A DNA stretch of 64,000 nt, from positions 6,202,501 to 6,266,500 of the forward strand of contig OY987226.1 of the NCBI GenBank assembly GCA_963920705.1, written 5' to 3'. The translations under genes and the position numbers were made by a program. Position 1 is the stretch's first letter. The number at the start of each line of letters is the position of its first letter. The notes below the pieces were generated by a model. It saw nothing but the letters and a program-made list of their open reading frames with translations, made no database searches and was not told the DNA's origin. Source of the DNA: Odiellus spinosus. Lineage: Eukaryota > Arthropoda > Arachnida > Opiliones > Phalangiidae. This document shows positions 20,848 through 32,329 of the stretch, piece after piece.

Positions 20848-21545
20848 AGGAAACGCACATGCTTACTTTTTTAGCCACAAACCCCCTATCAGAGGGTGAT
20901 GTAGGATCTTACATTGTCGAGGGGATGTAGTATATGTGATGATGATGATGATGACGTGAAAAAAAAACTAATAAGCGTTTTTAGTTCTTTTCTTGTAGCT
21001 TTGCTTATACGTTCTACCCAAAAGAAGGTGCAACAAAAGCCAGTCGTGGGATTAGTCTTAGCGAGCGTTATGAAAATAATGGTTGAGGGATATAATTAAG
21101 TCTAAAATTTCAAAATGTTCAAAAACTCTAAATATTTTTTAGCTACAAGGAAAAAATTTCCAAAAATGGCCTGTCAAGGTGTGGCTTCTCTTAGGGACTT
21201 AAATAATCTTGATAAGATTTTTTGTTGTTTTATAATAGCGATCTTTAAAATTTTTTAAACCATGACTCCCATTAATTGGAGGGATAGGCTAGTCTGAGGA
21301 AAAACTAAACCTAACCTAAAATGTCGGAGGGATTAACTAACCAACTAGACAGTTTTTAGCCAAAGAGCAATATAGACTTTCTCGAAAAGTGCGCAATTTT
21401 CGTTATGATATGTTTCGATAATTCATGTGATTTTAATTTTAATGATTTAGTTACTTGAGTGAATTATGAAAACCCTTGAATAGTCATTGAGTTTTATCTG
21501 AAATCTCCCGAATAAATACGAACCTTTAAAAATTTAATTTTTTCT
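20848..21545. other. No supported feature
   Basis: AT-rich DNA. A short GATGATGATGATGATGA stretch lies near 20,938. The 61-residue open frame at 20,914-21,099 overlaps it and shows nothing recognisable. Confidence 0.6.
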
Positions 21546-21690
21546 TAAAGGGAGAATGCAACAGGAGTGATTTTTGATCGATTACTTATGGTTTTAACAC
21601 TTACCTGGAAAATAGGCTTAACTGGATTCGTGGAGATCCAGAATTTCTTCGCATTGATGCGTCGCTTCAGTGTTATCTCCAGTTTCGACT
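21546..21690 (+). mobile_element. TA-type MITE, 5' fragment
   Basis: Begins TAAAGGGAGAATGCAAC. It contains the family's internal markers TCGATT, ATAGGCTTAACTGGATTCG and TTCTTCGCATTGATG. The opposite inverted end is missing, so this is a truncated copy of the family found complete at 24,318-24,670. Confidence 0.65.
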
Positions 21691-22094
21691 CCTGAAACTT
21701 TCAGTAAAATACTTAAATTTAATTTCCAGTCATTTTGGAAATTTCCCATTTTGGAAATCAGAAATGCAAAACCCTAGTCGGTAATCACCAATTCAATTTA
21801 AGTGTTAGCAGATAACCGATTAAATAAACTAAATTAGGTCAGATTTAGGAACGAAATGTGATGTTAATTGCGTTAATAATTAAATTCATTACAATAAAAT
21901 TAATAATTAAGTGATTTCAATCATGAACGAAACTGAAAGTAGAAATAAAAAAATTAACTAATTATAATAAAATACTTCGGCGAGAGAGTATCCATTTAGT
22001 TAACTACGGTCACCGTTTAACGTTATCATTAGTAATAGGTAGCAACTCTTTATAATATTGTAAATTAGATGATAATATAAATTCTGACTACGTC
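21691..22094. other. No supported feature
   Basis: AT-rich DNA without visible repeats or coding sequence. Confidence 0.55.
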
Positions 22095-22277
22095 CCAACC
22101 TTGAAAAAAGAAAACATCTTCCGCAGAAATGGGTTATATTTAACGGCTCTTTTTTAGTTTCAAGGTTGGTAAAAGTATAGAAAATCCTTTACTTAGAACC
22201 AACCTTGAAAAAGTGCTACATCTTCAATACAAACGGGTGTTTTTAACGGGTCTTTTATCCGTTTCCAAGATTATTTT
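22095..22277. repeat. Two tandem copies of a small inverted repeat
   Basis: Each copy runs from CCAACCTTGAAAAA to TTTCAAGGTTGG or a decayed form, with an interior of CATCTT, GGGT and TTTAACGG. The first spans 22,095-22,169 and the second about 22,200-22,277. Each is a hairpin, and together they form a direct duplication. Confidence 0.7.
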
Positions 22278-22639
22278 ATAGAAAGGCCTACTTAAAATGA
22301 ATGGGCACCACCATTTTTCTTCAATACGCTAAACAAGAAATTAATAAGAGATGTTAAAAATCAAACTCTGACTATTTATCATTCCTCCATGGTGAGTGTA
22401 AATTAATTGTATAGATTTAGCAGTCATTAGCCACAACCAAGGAGTAATAATACAGAGAGACGAAAGTATCTTGGTATCTCGGTACTATTCCTCAATGGGT
22501 GAAATTTTAGACAAATATAAAACCCCCTTAGTGTTAGTAAGGTTAGAATAAAATGATACGGGAACGAAATTGAGATCCAATTTTGAACAACCACGATTTA
22601 TGTTATATTAAAGACATTAATTGTTAGAAACAACATCAA

Positions 22640-23600
22640 ACCCACTGTAGAACTATCATGAAAATTACATAAATTAACCAAAGACTAATTATTTAAAATC
22701 TCAGTTTACGTAAATGAACTAAAGAAATAAACCCATTTAATGTCAATTCACATTGACCTTTAGCCTAAAAGATAATGGCATCGTGGATCTAAGCGATCTT
22801 AAATTGGAACTTAACTAATAAATAATAACAGGGGTGGCGTTGTTGGAAATATTTAAGAAAAAAAAAAGTTTAACAATACCATTTGATGATCTAGTTAATA
22901 AGCTTGACTCGTAATCAGTAATCCAGTTGATAGCAAACAACGTAATCAGAGAATTCACAGGACGGAAACGCAGGAACCACTTTGAACACGAACCACTTCG
23001 GACAGCATAACGACATTAAAGATCCTCCTGCTCAATCGTATTAATTAATCTTCAATAAGATTAAAAAACTAAAAAAATATTCTACAATACGATTTTATTA
23101 ATTTGAGAAATTGACCTTTGGATTTAAGATCGTTAAATTTACCGCGAACAAACTGTAGGTGAAAGAAAAAAACATTTAGACCTACATCGTGGTTAAGTAT
23201 TTTTAAATACAGGAAGAACAACCCGTATTTTTTTTTTTTTTTTTTACAATTATACAAAAATTTTTAACGGCAATTATTACAATTATGAAAGACATCACAT
23301 GACTTCACACCAAAGCAAATTTCCTAAAACACTATATCAGTACTAAAGTAAGGGTGAAAAGAATTTATTTTCATCGATTTTTCTGATTCAATCATTTTTA
23401 ACTAATTTTTGTCATGATTTAATCATGTTTTTTTAAACATTTACTTAATCACGTTTCTCATTATTCAATTATTTTTTACGTGATTTAATCAACGGTATCG
23501 TGATTCAAACAGATTTCATCATTTCGCCATAATTTAAACATTTTTGTAACGATTTAATCTGATTTAATAATTTTTCACATCGATAGCTAATCCTCGATTA
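22640..23600 (+). mobile_element. Dispersed repeat, copy 1 (related copy at 57-58 kb)
   Basis: Blocks match 57,015-58,190 in the same order: CTGTAGAACTA, AATTAACCAAAGACTAATTA, ATAAACCCATTTA, AGGGGTGGCGTTGTTGG with ATATTTA and an A-run, GTAATCAGAGAATTCACAG, AACCACTT, GTTAAATTTACYGCGA, and AAAGCAARTTTCCTAAAAC with TCAGTACTAAAGT. No terminal repeats or coding region were identified, so the class is unknown. The tail (23,380-23,600) is rich in diverged ATGATTTAATCATG motifs. Confidence 0.7.
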
Positions 23601-24317
23601 ATGTTGTAACCGGATTAAAATGTTTTAAGCCAGCTCAACCTAACTTAAAGCGTCTACGATTTAGGATAGGTTAAACATGAACACGAGGTGTGGCTATCGT
23701 GATGATTTACACCATCTTGTTTGAGCTATATATATATTTGAGATTTTTTTACATGTGCTATATTAATTTTTTAACTAATTTAGTTTTAATGGGTTTTATG
23801 TCCAGTAGGATTTCTAGCCATTGGGAATTCGAACGGGTTGATTTCTGTTCAATGGGATTATACCAATTTGAACATCATACTATGAATACACAAAATTAAC
23901 TGAAAATCACAAGAAATATGAACAATTGATTCTAGGTACAAAAATCGTCTATGAAAACTCAAAATAACAGCTAGTATCGTGAAGTATCGGTCCTTGAAAT
24001 ATTTATTTTCTAAATATCTATAGAGATACGGAGTTTGAGTCACTCGAAAAATATCGAAAGCTGTCATTCAATATCTCCGAGTTATGGTCGAGAACTCGGT
24101 GGCTTTCTTTTTCTATATAAATCGCGGTATATGTATCCCTCCCAAAGAAACCTCCAGGATTAAACGATATTAAAGCCAACGTTACGTTCCTACTCTTATT
24201 TCCAAGGAAGCTGTGAATAGACCTTTTCGGAAAAAATATAGCAGCTAACTTGTGGCGCATTTTTTTATATAACAAGTAGTATTAAAAGTGGAGATGAAAC
24301 GAATATTTCTATAGTGA
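23601..24317. other. No supported feature
   Basis: AT-rich DNA. Three overlapping short open frames on both strands have no recognisable content. Confidence 0.55.
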
Positions 24318-24670
24318 TAAAGGGAGAATGCAACCCAACAACAACAGATTTTTATCGATTCCTTATTGTTTAAATAAGCCTAATCTAACAGTAAAAAAAA
24401 ATAAACCAATATTAAACTAAAAATAAATTTAAAATTTACCGTCAAAATAGGCTTAGCTGGATTCGTGGCGATATCCTGAACTCCCCGTACAAGGATTAGA
24501 GATTATGTAGATTCTGCATTCCCCATAGAAGAGCATCAGGAATTCAGCTAAGCCTATTTTGATGGTAAGTTTTAAATTCTAGTTTAATATTTGTTTTTAA
24601 TTTATTTTAACTATTTAAACTATAAGAAATCCATAAAAAATCATTTGTTTTAGGTTACATTCTCCCTTTA
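24318..24670. mobile_element. TA-type MITE, complete copy (about 350 bp)
   Basis: The inverted ends AAGGGAGAATGCAACC and GGTTACATTCTCCCTT (one mismatch) are each flanked by TA. The inverted symmetry extends inward: AATAGGCTTAGCTGGATTCG on the left pairs with GAATTCAGCTAAGCCTATT on the right, so nearly the whole element folds back. There is no transposase. TA flanks suggest a Tc1/mariner-like source, by inference. Confidence 0.85.
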
Positions 24671-24944
24671 TCGTGAAATTTTAAATACAATAACTACATT
24701 TTTACGTGGAGTGATGACTTCATCACTACACGTTATAGAAAGATAGCTCGAAATACAGATGTAATTGGGGGAAGGAACGTAGATTTCAGCGCGTTTACTT
24801 CCCTTCGCGTCGCTCCTGAAAAAAGGGCAAATTTTTCGTGTTACACCCATGTTTTCGTCGACAGTTGAGTTTTCTCTCTCTCTGGCTGGAGTCCCTGGCG
24901 CCATCTGGCGCGAAGACTCCTTTCTCCATTTATTTATTGTTTGA
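24671..24944. other. No supported gene; CTCF-like core inside
   Basis: AT-rich DNA with a TCTCTCTCTCTGG tract near 24,873. A 13-base ACGTGGAGTGATG near 24,701 recurs inverted inside the SINE-like piece at about 25,029, which may be chance or a remnant. The minus-strand 155-residue open frame across 24,668-25,135 runs through a poly-lysine tract created by the T-run and is not credible. Confidence 0.6.
24898..24911 (-). promoter_or_regulatory. CTCF-like motif
   Basis: GCGCCATCTGGCGC gives AGATGGCGC on the minus strand with GCGCC upstream. By eye it matches 12 of 14 positions of the consensus CCASYAGRKGGCRC. Motif only. Confidence 0.35.
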
Positions 24945-25066
24945 TTTTTTTTTTTTTTTTTTTTTTTTTTGCGCGGGTAAGAATCATTTACATTTTTTAC
25001 GCGGTTACCGAGTACTCGATTGACCATCACTCCACGTTTAACCAGACTGTCTGGATACCTCTTGTT
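24945..25066 (-). mobile_element. SINE-like retroposon, copy 1
   Basis: Read on the minus strand, a 96-bp body (24,971-25,066) ends GATTCTTACCCGCGC and is followed by 26 A. The same 96 bp recurs at 28,741-28,836 with two differences and also has an A-rich tail. An A-tailed short body with a dispersed near-identical copy suggests a retroposon. I see no convincing tRNA-like A and B boxes and no clear target duplication. Confidence 0.6.
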
Positions 25067-25919
25067 CTCCACATCTTTATTCTCCTTGGTTAGATAAAAG
25101 GAAACAGAGTCGAAAGCAAGGACGATCTCGCGCACGTTTTCGCTTAAAAAACCCTAAGATACACTTCAGGATGGACGTCAACATTTCGTAGATATAACGT
25201 TTCCACCATAAACATCGAATGGACCCACTAAGAAATAATATACTGTAGGGTCTGCTATACTTTCTAAGACGTTTTATCCCAAATCGTAAGACTTTTCGGA
25301 CCATTTTTAGAGCTCGACTCTTCGGTGTAATAAAAGTTGAAAAACTTCTTTCCCTACGGCGAGGATTTTTGTAGACTTTTCACCAGAAGTCCTCTTCTCC
25401 GCTCTAAAAGATATTTGTTCGTGGCGTGTGCTAGGTTTTCAGTGGCCAAAAATAGAAATATTGGCGATTTTTCATTTTTTTTCCGATTTTTTAAAGTTCT
25501 AGTACTTGACCAGTCTTGAATTCGTGAAAGAAATCTGTTTTCCGAATAAAGCTAAGGGTTTCGATATCCAACCCTCTAAGATATAAATATATCAATTTCG
25601 TTTTCAAGAGTTAATTTCGAGAGAATTATATGCTTTTTGAAATATTAGAAGTATTCGTAAATGTAAATTGCGAAGTAAGTACTTCTTGGCATGTCCCGCT
25701 TTTTCCGAAAGATCATTAAAAAAAGAATACAAAACATAGGTTGGGTTGTTTCAATATCGAAGGTCAATTTCCGTGGGAAATCAAACTTTGAAAATTGCTT
25801 ATTTTAAAACTTGATTATCTGGCTACAACAAATCATTACCCTAATTAATATGGTACCCGTTATTCGAAGTAAGATATTTGGAGATTTGTTTCAAATGACC
25901 TGGTCCTACTAAATTATGA
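25067..25919. other. No supported feature
   Basis: AT-rich DNA. Two open frames of 60-75 residues have no recognisable content. Confidence 0.55.
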
Positions 25920-26258
25920 CAGAAGTAGATGAAACCCTCCTTTGAAGTCTACTACTCTAATGTTCGATATAGCGCTCCTCTCTGTATGGGTAAAATTCCC
26001 AATTTTACGAGATCGGAGGGGTCCTACTTCATACCCCCTGTCTACGGAAAATTGGAAATTCTCTCTCTCTACAAACGACGACGTTTTATTTTACGAACTC
26101 CAAGGCTGCTAGAGATATTCGCTGGACGAACTCCCGCTCCGAAAAATATCTACCGTTAGTAGGCGTACGAATCGCGCTTTTTGAAACTAACCCATACAGA
26201 GAGGGGTAGACAAGACCTAGGAGTAATAGACTTCAAAGGAGGGTTTCATCTACTTCTG
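25920..26258. mobile_element. TIR element with 7-bp target duplication, copy 1 (339 bp)
   Basis: The ends CAGAAGTAGATGAAACCCTC and GAGGGTTTCATCTACTTCTG are inverted. The repeat continues to about 37 bp with one mismatch. Flanks are ATTATGA (25,913-25,919) and ATTAAGA (26,259-26,265), a 7-bp duplication with one change. The body has no transposase; the 76-residue open frame inside is unremarkable. An internally deleted relative lies at 31,243-31,471. Confidence 0.88.
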
Positions 26259-26304
26259 ATTAAGAAGAATTAGCTACTTTGAAAACAGCTAGTTTCATGG
26301 TATC

Positions 26305-26608
26305 TTAAATTAAGAATGTAACCTAGCAACAGGTGGTTTTTTTATTGATTCCTTGTCGTTTAAATAGGCCTAATCCACCACAAAAAAAAATACAAACAAA
26401 TATTAAACTGGAAATAAATTTAAAACTTATTTAAAAATAGGCTTAGCTGGATTTATTGATATCCTGAATTTCTTCGCATTGATGTGTCAACGACCAATCG
26501 AATGTCATTGTAAGTATCATGGAGATCTCGTCTTAACGACAGGCCTTTGCTCATTGGTCGCTGACCCTTTAATTAAACAATAAGGATTAGGTTTCTTTCT
26601 CCCTTTAA
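26305..26608. mobile_element. TA-type MITE, diverged copy
   Basis: The left end is decayed (TTAAGAATGTAACC). The right end TTTCTTTCTCCCTTTA is good. Family markers are present: TTGATTCCTTGTCGTTTAAA, AATAGGCTTAGCTGGATT and TTCTTCGCATTGATGTGTC. It also holds a small inverted repeat, CGACCAATCG near 26,490 with CATTGGTCGCTG near 26,554. Confidence 0.7.
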
Positions 26609-28273
26609 AGAGGCAAGCGAATGACGCCACTAAAGTGAAGGCGTGCAACGTAAAATTGTTTCCAAAATGTATGAAGTTGCCAGTGATTAATTAAATTCAT
26701 TTAATTTTGTAATTTTTCTATTTACTCTATTTTTAACGATCTGGTCAAAAATTCACTTTTGGTCTTCGAGACGTGAGAAATTGGTGAGAGCATCACTTTC
26801 AAACTTATTACCATATTTCGCGCGAAGCCTTTCTATAAACGTAATTCTTGACGGAGTCGAGGCCATAGGCTAGCTAACACTGTCTAAAGCCTAAAAAAAC
26901 ACCGCAAACAAAAGATAATGCTAATCTTCAGTCTGTATAAATATATATATATATATATACTAGCTTTAGTTTTGATAGGAACCGAATATAGAATAGGTGC
27001 GTAAAATGGGTTGACTCGGGGGCCCCGGGATACATTTTACGGTCGGTGCGTTCAGGTTCCCGAGAAAATCTCTGGGCCGAAAGGCGACGAAATTTAACAG
27101 GCCACCGAGTTCTGTCAGCGAACATAATGCCTTAGCCTAAATGGATTTGACCCTCAACACTCCCTTTCTGTTAAGGCTTTAGCTATAGGTCGCCTCTTTT
27201 GTCAAGCTTTAATTTCCTTACCCCATAGTCCCTCAGATTTTCAAGAATTTTAATAAAATTTTCACGGGATTTTCATAACGTCTTGCTCGATAATTTAAAC
27301 TCTGTTTAATACTAAGCCAAAAGTTGTTTTTAAATTTATTTTTCCCACCTTTTTCTCTTCCTTATTATACAGTGTCTGACTGGTTGCTAAAACCCCCGTG
27401 AAAGACAGTTTTGGGATTTAAACGGAATTAATTGGACACCTCGCCAAACTTTGAAGCGAGAATTTGCGATAGTTCATCGCCAGTGAAGATGCCAACATAG
27501 GCGGATTTAAGGTAAGAATGTTTCAAAAGAATTGAAATGATTATATCTAGTTCGAAAGAGTATATATTTTAAAACGCTTGCAAAATTAAATTATAATTTT
27601 TCTTATTACAGGTTTCACAAGGAGACACTGCAGATATTTGTCAATAATATTAAAATGACAATGTTTCAAAGCTAGGACTCCTTCATCAGGTCTACTAACT
27701 AAAATTCTAAATTTAACTTTGTATATATTAAAAAATACTTTTTCAAATAAAATTCTAAATTTACATACATATAAACCCACATATTTAAGAAATATTTTTT
27801 ACCCTTTTTCTTTATTTTTTTTATTATACAGTTAAATGATATAATTTAAATTTATTAGCCCCATTCCTACCACTTCTTGTTCCTCTTCATTATGAAACCT
27901 ACTACACACCTTAATTGGTTCATTTTTTCTTTTTTTTTTAAATTATATTGAATTTTGAAATGTTTTATAACTGTTTTAAAAATAAATATTTCTGTACTTG
28001 AATAAATTGTTTCAATTCTCATATTAACACCATTGCAAGTAACTACAAAATACATATTTTTGCAGTTTAAAAATTAAGTTTAAACCTTGTGGGGTAAAAA
28101 CAGGGTGAATCATGATGCCCACAGTATTTTATCCAAGATCGACTCGTTTACTAGGGCCTATGATTTTAGAACCACATATCGCGCGATTGGGAACAACGTT
28201 CAACGTTCCTTTGCATGTAGAATTATATATTCCAGCCTAATAAAATTTATGCGCAATTTGTTTATTCGAATTT
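26609..28273. other. No supported gene; AT microsatellite at 26,938-26,959
   Basis: AT-rich DNA with an (AT)11 tract. Short open frames at 26,928-27,125, 27,586-27,780 and 27,867-28,055 (minus) and 28,087-28,275 (plus) show no recognisable domain. Confidence 0.55.
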
Positions 28274-28282
28274 AGATGGCGC
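28274..28282 (+). promoter_or_regulatory. CTCF-like core
   Basis: AGATGGCGC in context TTTAGATGGCGCCAC. The core is perfect but the upstream half of the motif is absent. Confidence 0.25.
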
Positions 28283-28740
28283 CACTGTCTCCGTTGTTTG
28301 CCAAAAAACGAAAATTTCTTTCTTTGTAAGGTTTTTAGACGATAATTCATGTTGTAAAAGTTCGGCGTTTCCTAACTGATCCATCCTTTTTTGCTTCCTC
28401 GGCGTATTCAGAACAATATTACCCGAATTATTTTTATGAATATAAATAATTGGTTTTCTTACGTCGGTTTATTTTTTTGGGGTGCTTGTATAATGTTAGC
28501 ATATGGAAAGACGAGTTTTTTTTTGGACTTGAATACAACTCTCTCAGATCGGGATTCAAAATGATGGAAGCGCCAAATTTTAAAATACATATTTAAATCT
28601 CGTTAAATCTAAATTAAAATTATTTTATCAACTTTTTTTACCCTAAATCATATATAAAGATCTATAGCTCCGTTTTCGATCAAGATGTTTTACGTGAAAC
28701 CTTAGTTTGGACGTAATTTAGTTTTTGATTTATTTTCTTT
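28283..28740. other. No supported feature
   Basis: AT-rich DNA; nothing recognisable. Confidence 0.55.
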
Positions 28741-28836
28741 GCGCGGGTAAGAATCATTTACATTTTTTACGCGGTTACCGAGTACTCGATTGACCTTCAC
28801 TCCACGTTTATCCAGACTGTCTGGATACCTCTTGTT
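28741..28836 (-). mobile_element. SINE-like retroposon, copy 2
   Basis: The same 96-bp body as at 24,971-25,066 with two substitutions. On the minus strand it is followed by an A-rich AAAGAAAATAAATC tail rather than pure A. The near identity argues for a recent common source. Confidence 0.6.
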
Positions 28837-30179
28837 TCATTTATATAGAGACAACCACTCGTAAAAGAACAATTATGATACCGCCACCATATATACCAAA
28901 CACTAAAGCGTCGGCAACACCTCTCTCTTATATCTCCAAGATATTCTTCGAATTTATCGATTCTTAAATTTTCTTGAAAACCAAATTTTAAGTATCTTAA
29001 CTATATATGCTTATAACAATAAGAACAATTACTGTTCGAAATCGGCGGTTATTAAAATAACATAAACTTGTATATTTTGGGCGGACCTCTACAGCCAGTA
29101 CTTAGCGAAAGGGTTCAGAATATATAGAAAAATCAACGAAACATTTTTAAAACAGGGGTGATAGACAATGAAAATTTTACCAGCGACGTATACAAATAAA
29201 ATTTTAAAATAGGTATTACTACATCTACCTCTTTTTAGCGAAGCCACTATAGCGTCGGTTTTCTCTTCAGTCAACAAAGTCAAAAGCCAAATAAAAGTCT
29301 TCTTACGACATTGCAAAAGCACATTAACTCCCAATAAGTAAAATTTAAAGAATTTTTAACGTAGCAATTATACACATATAAAGATTTTAATTATCCTAGA
29401 TATTTAATACGCTGTTTTTTATATTAGTAATTATATTATATTAGTTTTAACGAGTTAGAAATCTTCAGTTAAAATATTTTATATTTTATTTCTCTATTAT
29501 TTCTTATAATGAATTAAAATATCACAGAATTTTAAATTAAATGTCAAGTCTGTCATGCAAAACATTCAGTTTTTGATTTCTTGATCGCAAAATGTCTATT
29601 TAACTCAGAATTTTAACACTTTAAAGGACTTTTCATGGAAATACAGGATAATATAGGACATGATTGAAAATATAGGATTTTATAGGAATTATAGGACCAC
29701 AGGGCTATCTGTTATATTCTCCTGAAATATGAATGATCAATCCCACACAATGACTTACGACGTTTTTCCTCTCAGGTAAGTACGCATCCCGTTAGAACGC
29801 AGCTAAGAGCCTACGTGTAGTTAAAACTTCTCTTCGGGAGTGTTGTGGGGGGGCTTCGCGAAACCTCTAAAGTTTAATTAAAATGACTGGGATTTTCTTG
29901 AGAAGTGTTCGGCTATTGCTTTTCTCTTTCGGTCGTCTCCCTCCTGTTTATATTATAGCTCAATGGGGTCGCGTCGGAGACTAATAACTCGGGAACAATA
30001 CCGAGCTGCAGTGTGGGTTCAGGTATATTATCAAAAACATTAGGTGCGTACGGTTAGTAGGACCGGGTGGGGACGTCCAATAAAAAACCATCTTATTCAA
30101 AGAAGCGCGAGACAAAAAGCTTACTCGCGTCAAATGTCGGGTCTCGTATTGCGTGGAAATGAAGAAAAATAAAATGAAT
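28837..30179. other. No supported feature
   Basis: AT-rich DNA. A degenerate ATAGGA cluster at 29,640-29,700 (TATAGGATTTTATAGGAAT) resembles the TCCTAT-rich block at 40,831-41,220 on the other strand. The 81-residue minus-strand frame at 29,089-29,334 is unrecognised. Confidence 0.5.
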
Positions 30180-30315
30180 TAAAGGGAAAATGAATATAAT
30201 TATTTTCTATCAAATGTTTCTCGTTGTAATATATACCTTATTCATAAATTATCAATTACAAACAAATATTAAGGCTCTTGAAATCAATTTTAAACTTAAT
30301 TCGGAAATTAGGCTT
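30180..30315 (+). mobile_element. Possible TA-type MITE end fragment
   Basis: Begins TAAAGGGAAAATGAATA, close to the family end. It contains AAATTAGGCTTAACGAGGAT, close to the internal marker. No matching right end was found. The open frame starting inside it (30,190-30,474) is therefore probably not a gene. Confidence 0.4.
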
Positions 30316-30550
30316 AACGAGGATACTCGAAGATCGCCCTTTACCAGTCTCCGGCCAATTACGTTAAGTTCGAGCTTTATTTCTACAGTAAAATGTATGA
30401 AATTAGTCTTAAGAGGCACATGTTTTGGGTCTCTTTATCGGCAAAACATCAAATTTCTCACGAATGATCCTTAATTGCTAAGCCTAAAACTTTCAGAGTA
30501 AGACACTAATTAACCAGATCGATAGAAAATTCATTAAATCCCTCGTAATT

Positions 30551-30967
30551 TAACGAGAGAAAGCAACTTGACATCAATAGCTTTTTCTATAGATTAACGT
30601 TGAAATAGGCCTAATCAACAAAACGTTAAGCTAGAAAACGTTTTACAACTTACCTGGAAAGTTGGTTTATGAAACATCTATGGAGCGCTTCATAGCTAGA
30701 TAACGAGTCCTCGATCTTAAGCCTAATTTGAAATATTTTACTTTCCGAATAGAGCGTTAGCCTCTCACGTGATTCGCCGGTGACTCGTTAACTACTAGAT
30801 ATCAAACTCTAAATGGATTAAATTATTAAGTCTACTTTCCAGACAAGTTGAAAATTGATTTCTAGCTTAATTAAAATTGTAAATTTATATTTTATTGGCT
30901 TAAGCCTATTTAAACGATACGGAATCGATAGAAAAATCACTTGTTGTCAGGCTGCATTCTGTCTTTA
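30551..30967. mobile_element. TA-type MITE, long copy (about 417 bp)
   Basis: The left end GAGAGAAAGCAACTTGAC is followed by TTTTTCTATAGATT and AATAGGCCTAATC. The right end is GGCTTAAGCCTATTTAAACG, TCGATAGAAAAATCAC and GCATTCTGTCTTTA. The inverted symmetry spans 60 bp or more per side and the right side ends in TA. It is more diverged than the 24.3-kb copy. Confidence 0.72.
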
Positions 30968-31242
30968 ATAAAAAAATACAGGCGTGTTAAAAAAGGAGCT
31001 TGAGATTTATCTCGCCAAGAATGCAATGGCATAAAATAAAAGGGGAGATGGAATGGAAAAATATTTTTTTCTTATCACGGGATATCTGAAATTAATATAT
31101 ATTTCATCTTAATTTATGGGCAAAGCTGGATTACCTAAGCTAACTACTTTGTGTTAGCAAAAGATTAATTTGGTCTTTGATGAAAAAATAGCTTTACCCT
31201 GGAAAATTAACTTATTTGAGAAATAATTGAATAACATGTATT
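30968..31242. other. No supported feature
   Basis: AT-rich DNA. A GGGCAAAGCTGGATTACCTAAGC string near 31,118 faintly resembles the MITE core but is too diverged to call. Confidence 0.5.
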
Positions 31243-31471
31243 CAGAAGCCGATGAATTAAACCCTCCTTTGAAGTCTACTACTCTAATGTTCCATATGTT
31301 TTTTTGACGAACTCCAAGGCTGCTAGAGATATTCGCTCGACGAACTCCCGCTCCGAAAATATCTACCGTTAGGAGGCGTACGAATCGCGCTTTTTGAAAC
31401 TAACCCATACAGAGAGGGGTAGACAAGACCCGGGAGTAATAGACTTCAAAGGAGGATTTCATCGGCTTCTG
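31243..31471. mobile_element. TIR element with exact 7-bp target duplication, copy 2 (229 bp)
   Basis: The ends CAGAAGCCGATGAA and TTCATCGGCTTCTG are inverted. The flanks are both ATGTATT (31,236-31,242 and 31,472-31,478). The right two thirds match 25,920-26,258. About 110 bp of the left interior is deleted between TTCCATATG and ACGAACTCCAAGG. Its terminal bases differ from copy 1 on both ends together (CCGATG for TAGATG). Confidence 0.9.
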
Positions 31472-32329
31472 ATGTATTGCTTGGCTCTTGTAGATGAAAT
31501 TCATATAGGAGAATTATGCCTAACTTATTTTCTATTAAACGTCTGTAAAATTGTTACAATTACCTTGAATTAAAATATATTCAGAGAGGAGTTTGACTCC
31601 AGACCTGGATATTCTTAAAACTTTATAATTGTATTCTATTTGGATGACACGTAATTTAAACATTGTTTCTATTTAAATCTATTCTACTCTTCGCAAAGAA
31701 GTGTAAAGCTGAACTTTTTCCTATCTAATACTCTGCAAATTCTCCAGCTTCAGACAAGTTTACTCGTTAAATTGTAACCAAAAATTATTCCAGTCATTTC
31801 ACTTCCACTTTCAATAATAAAATCTAAGTACAGCTCATTTAGCGTGTAGTCTCTAAATGAGTCGGAAACCCTTAACCATTAAACGAAATCTTTCGCGAGC
31901 AGCTTAATGACTTTGAAGCCGCTTTTATTTCAACGAAAAAGTGTTTCGTAGAAATTAAAATTTTAAAAGATCCCGGCCTTTTCGCGACGTCGTCTTGCCA
32001 TGAATGTTTTAACAGAATTTACATTCGTAACAGAAGTTAGTGAATGGTGGCTTGAAGTTAACTTTTATAATTCCACCTTCGTTGGGAAGTGGACTAGTTC
32101 ATATCCACCTTTAAAGACATTTTTTAAAATCTTCAACTGAGGTAGAATTTTCTAAAAATAGTAATAAACAAAATCCTCACACGGAGTTAATGTAAGCTAG
32201 GTTGTCACTTTTGTAATCCATTGTTATTCATTACCCGATTCCGAGTTCTACGTTTTAGTCAGACTCTGACAAAGGTCTCTAATATTATTAAACAGTCAGG
32301 TAGAAGCTCTACTCATTATCATATTTGCA
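31472..32329. other. No supported feature
   Basis: AT-rich DNA beyond the 7-bp flank; nothing recognisable. Confidence 0.55.

Noticed and set aside
24668-25135. 155-residue minus-strand frame
   Set aside because: It runs through a poly-T tract read as poly-lysine and across the SINE-like piece, with no domain.
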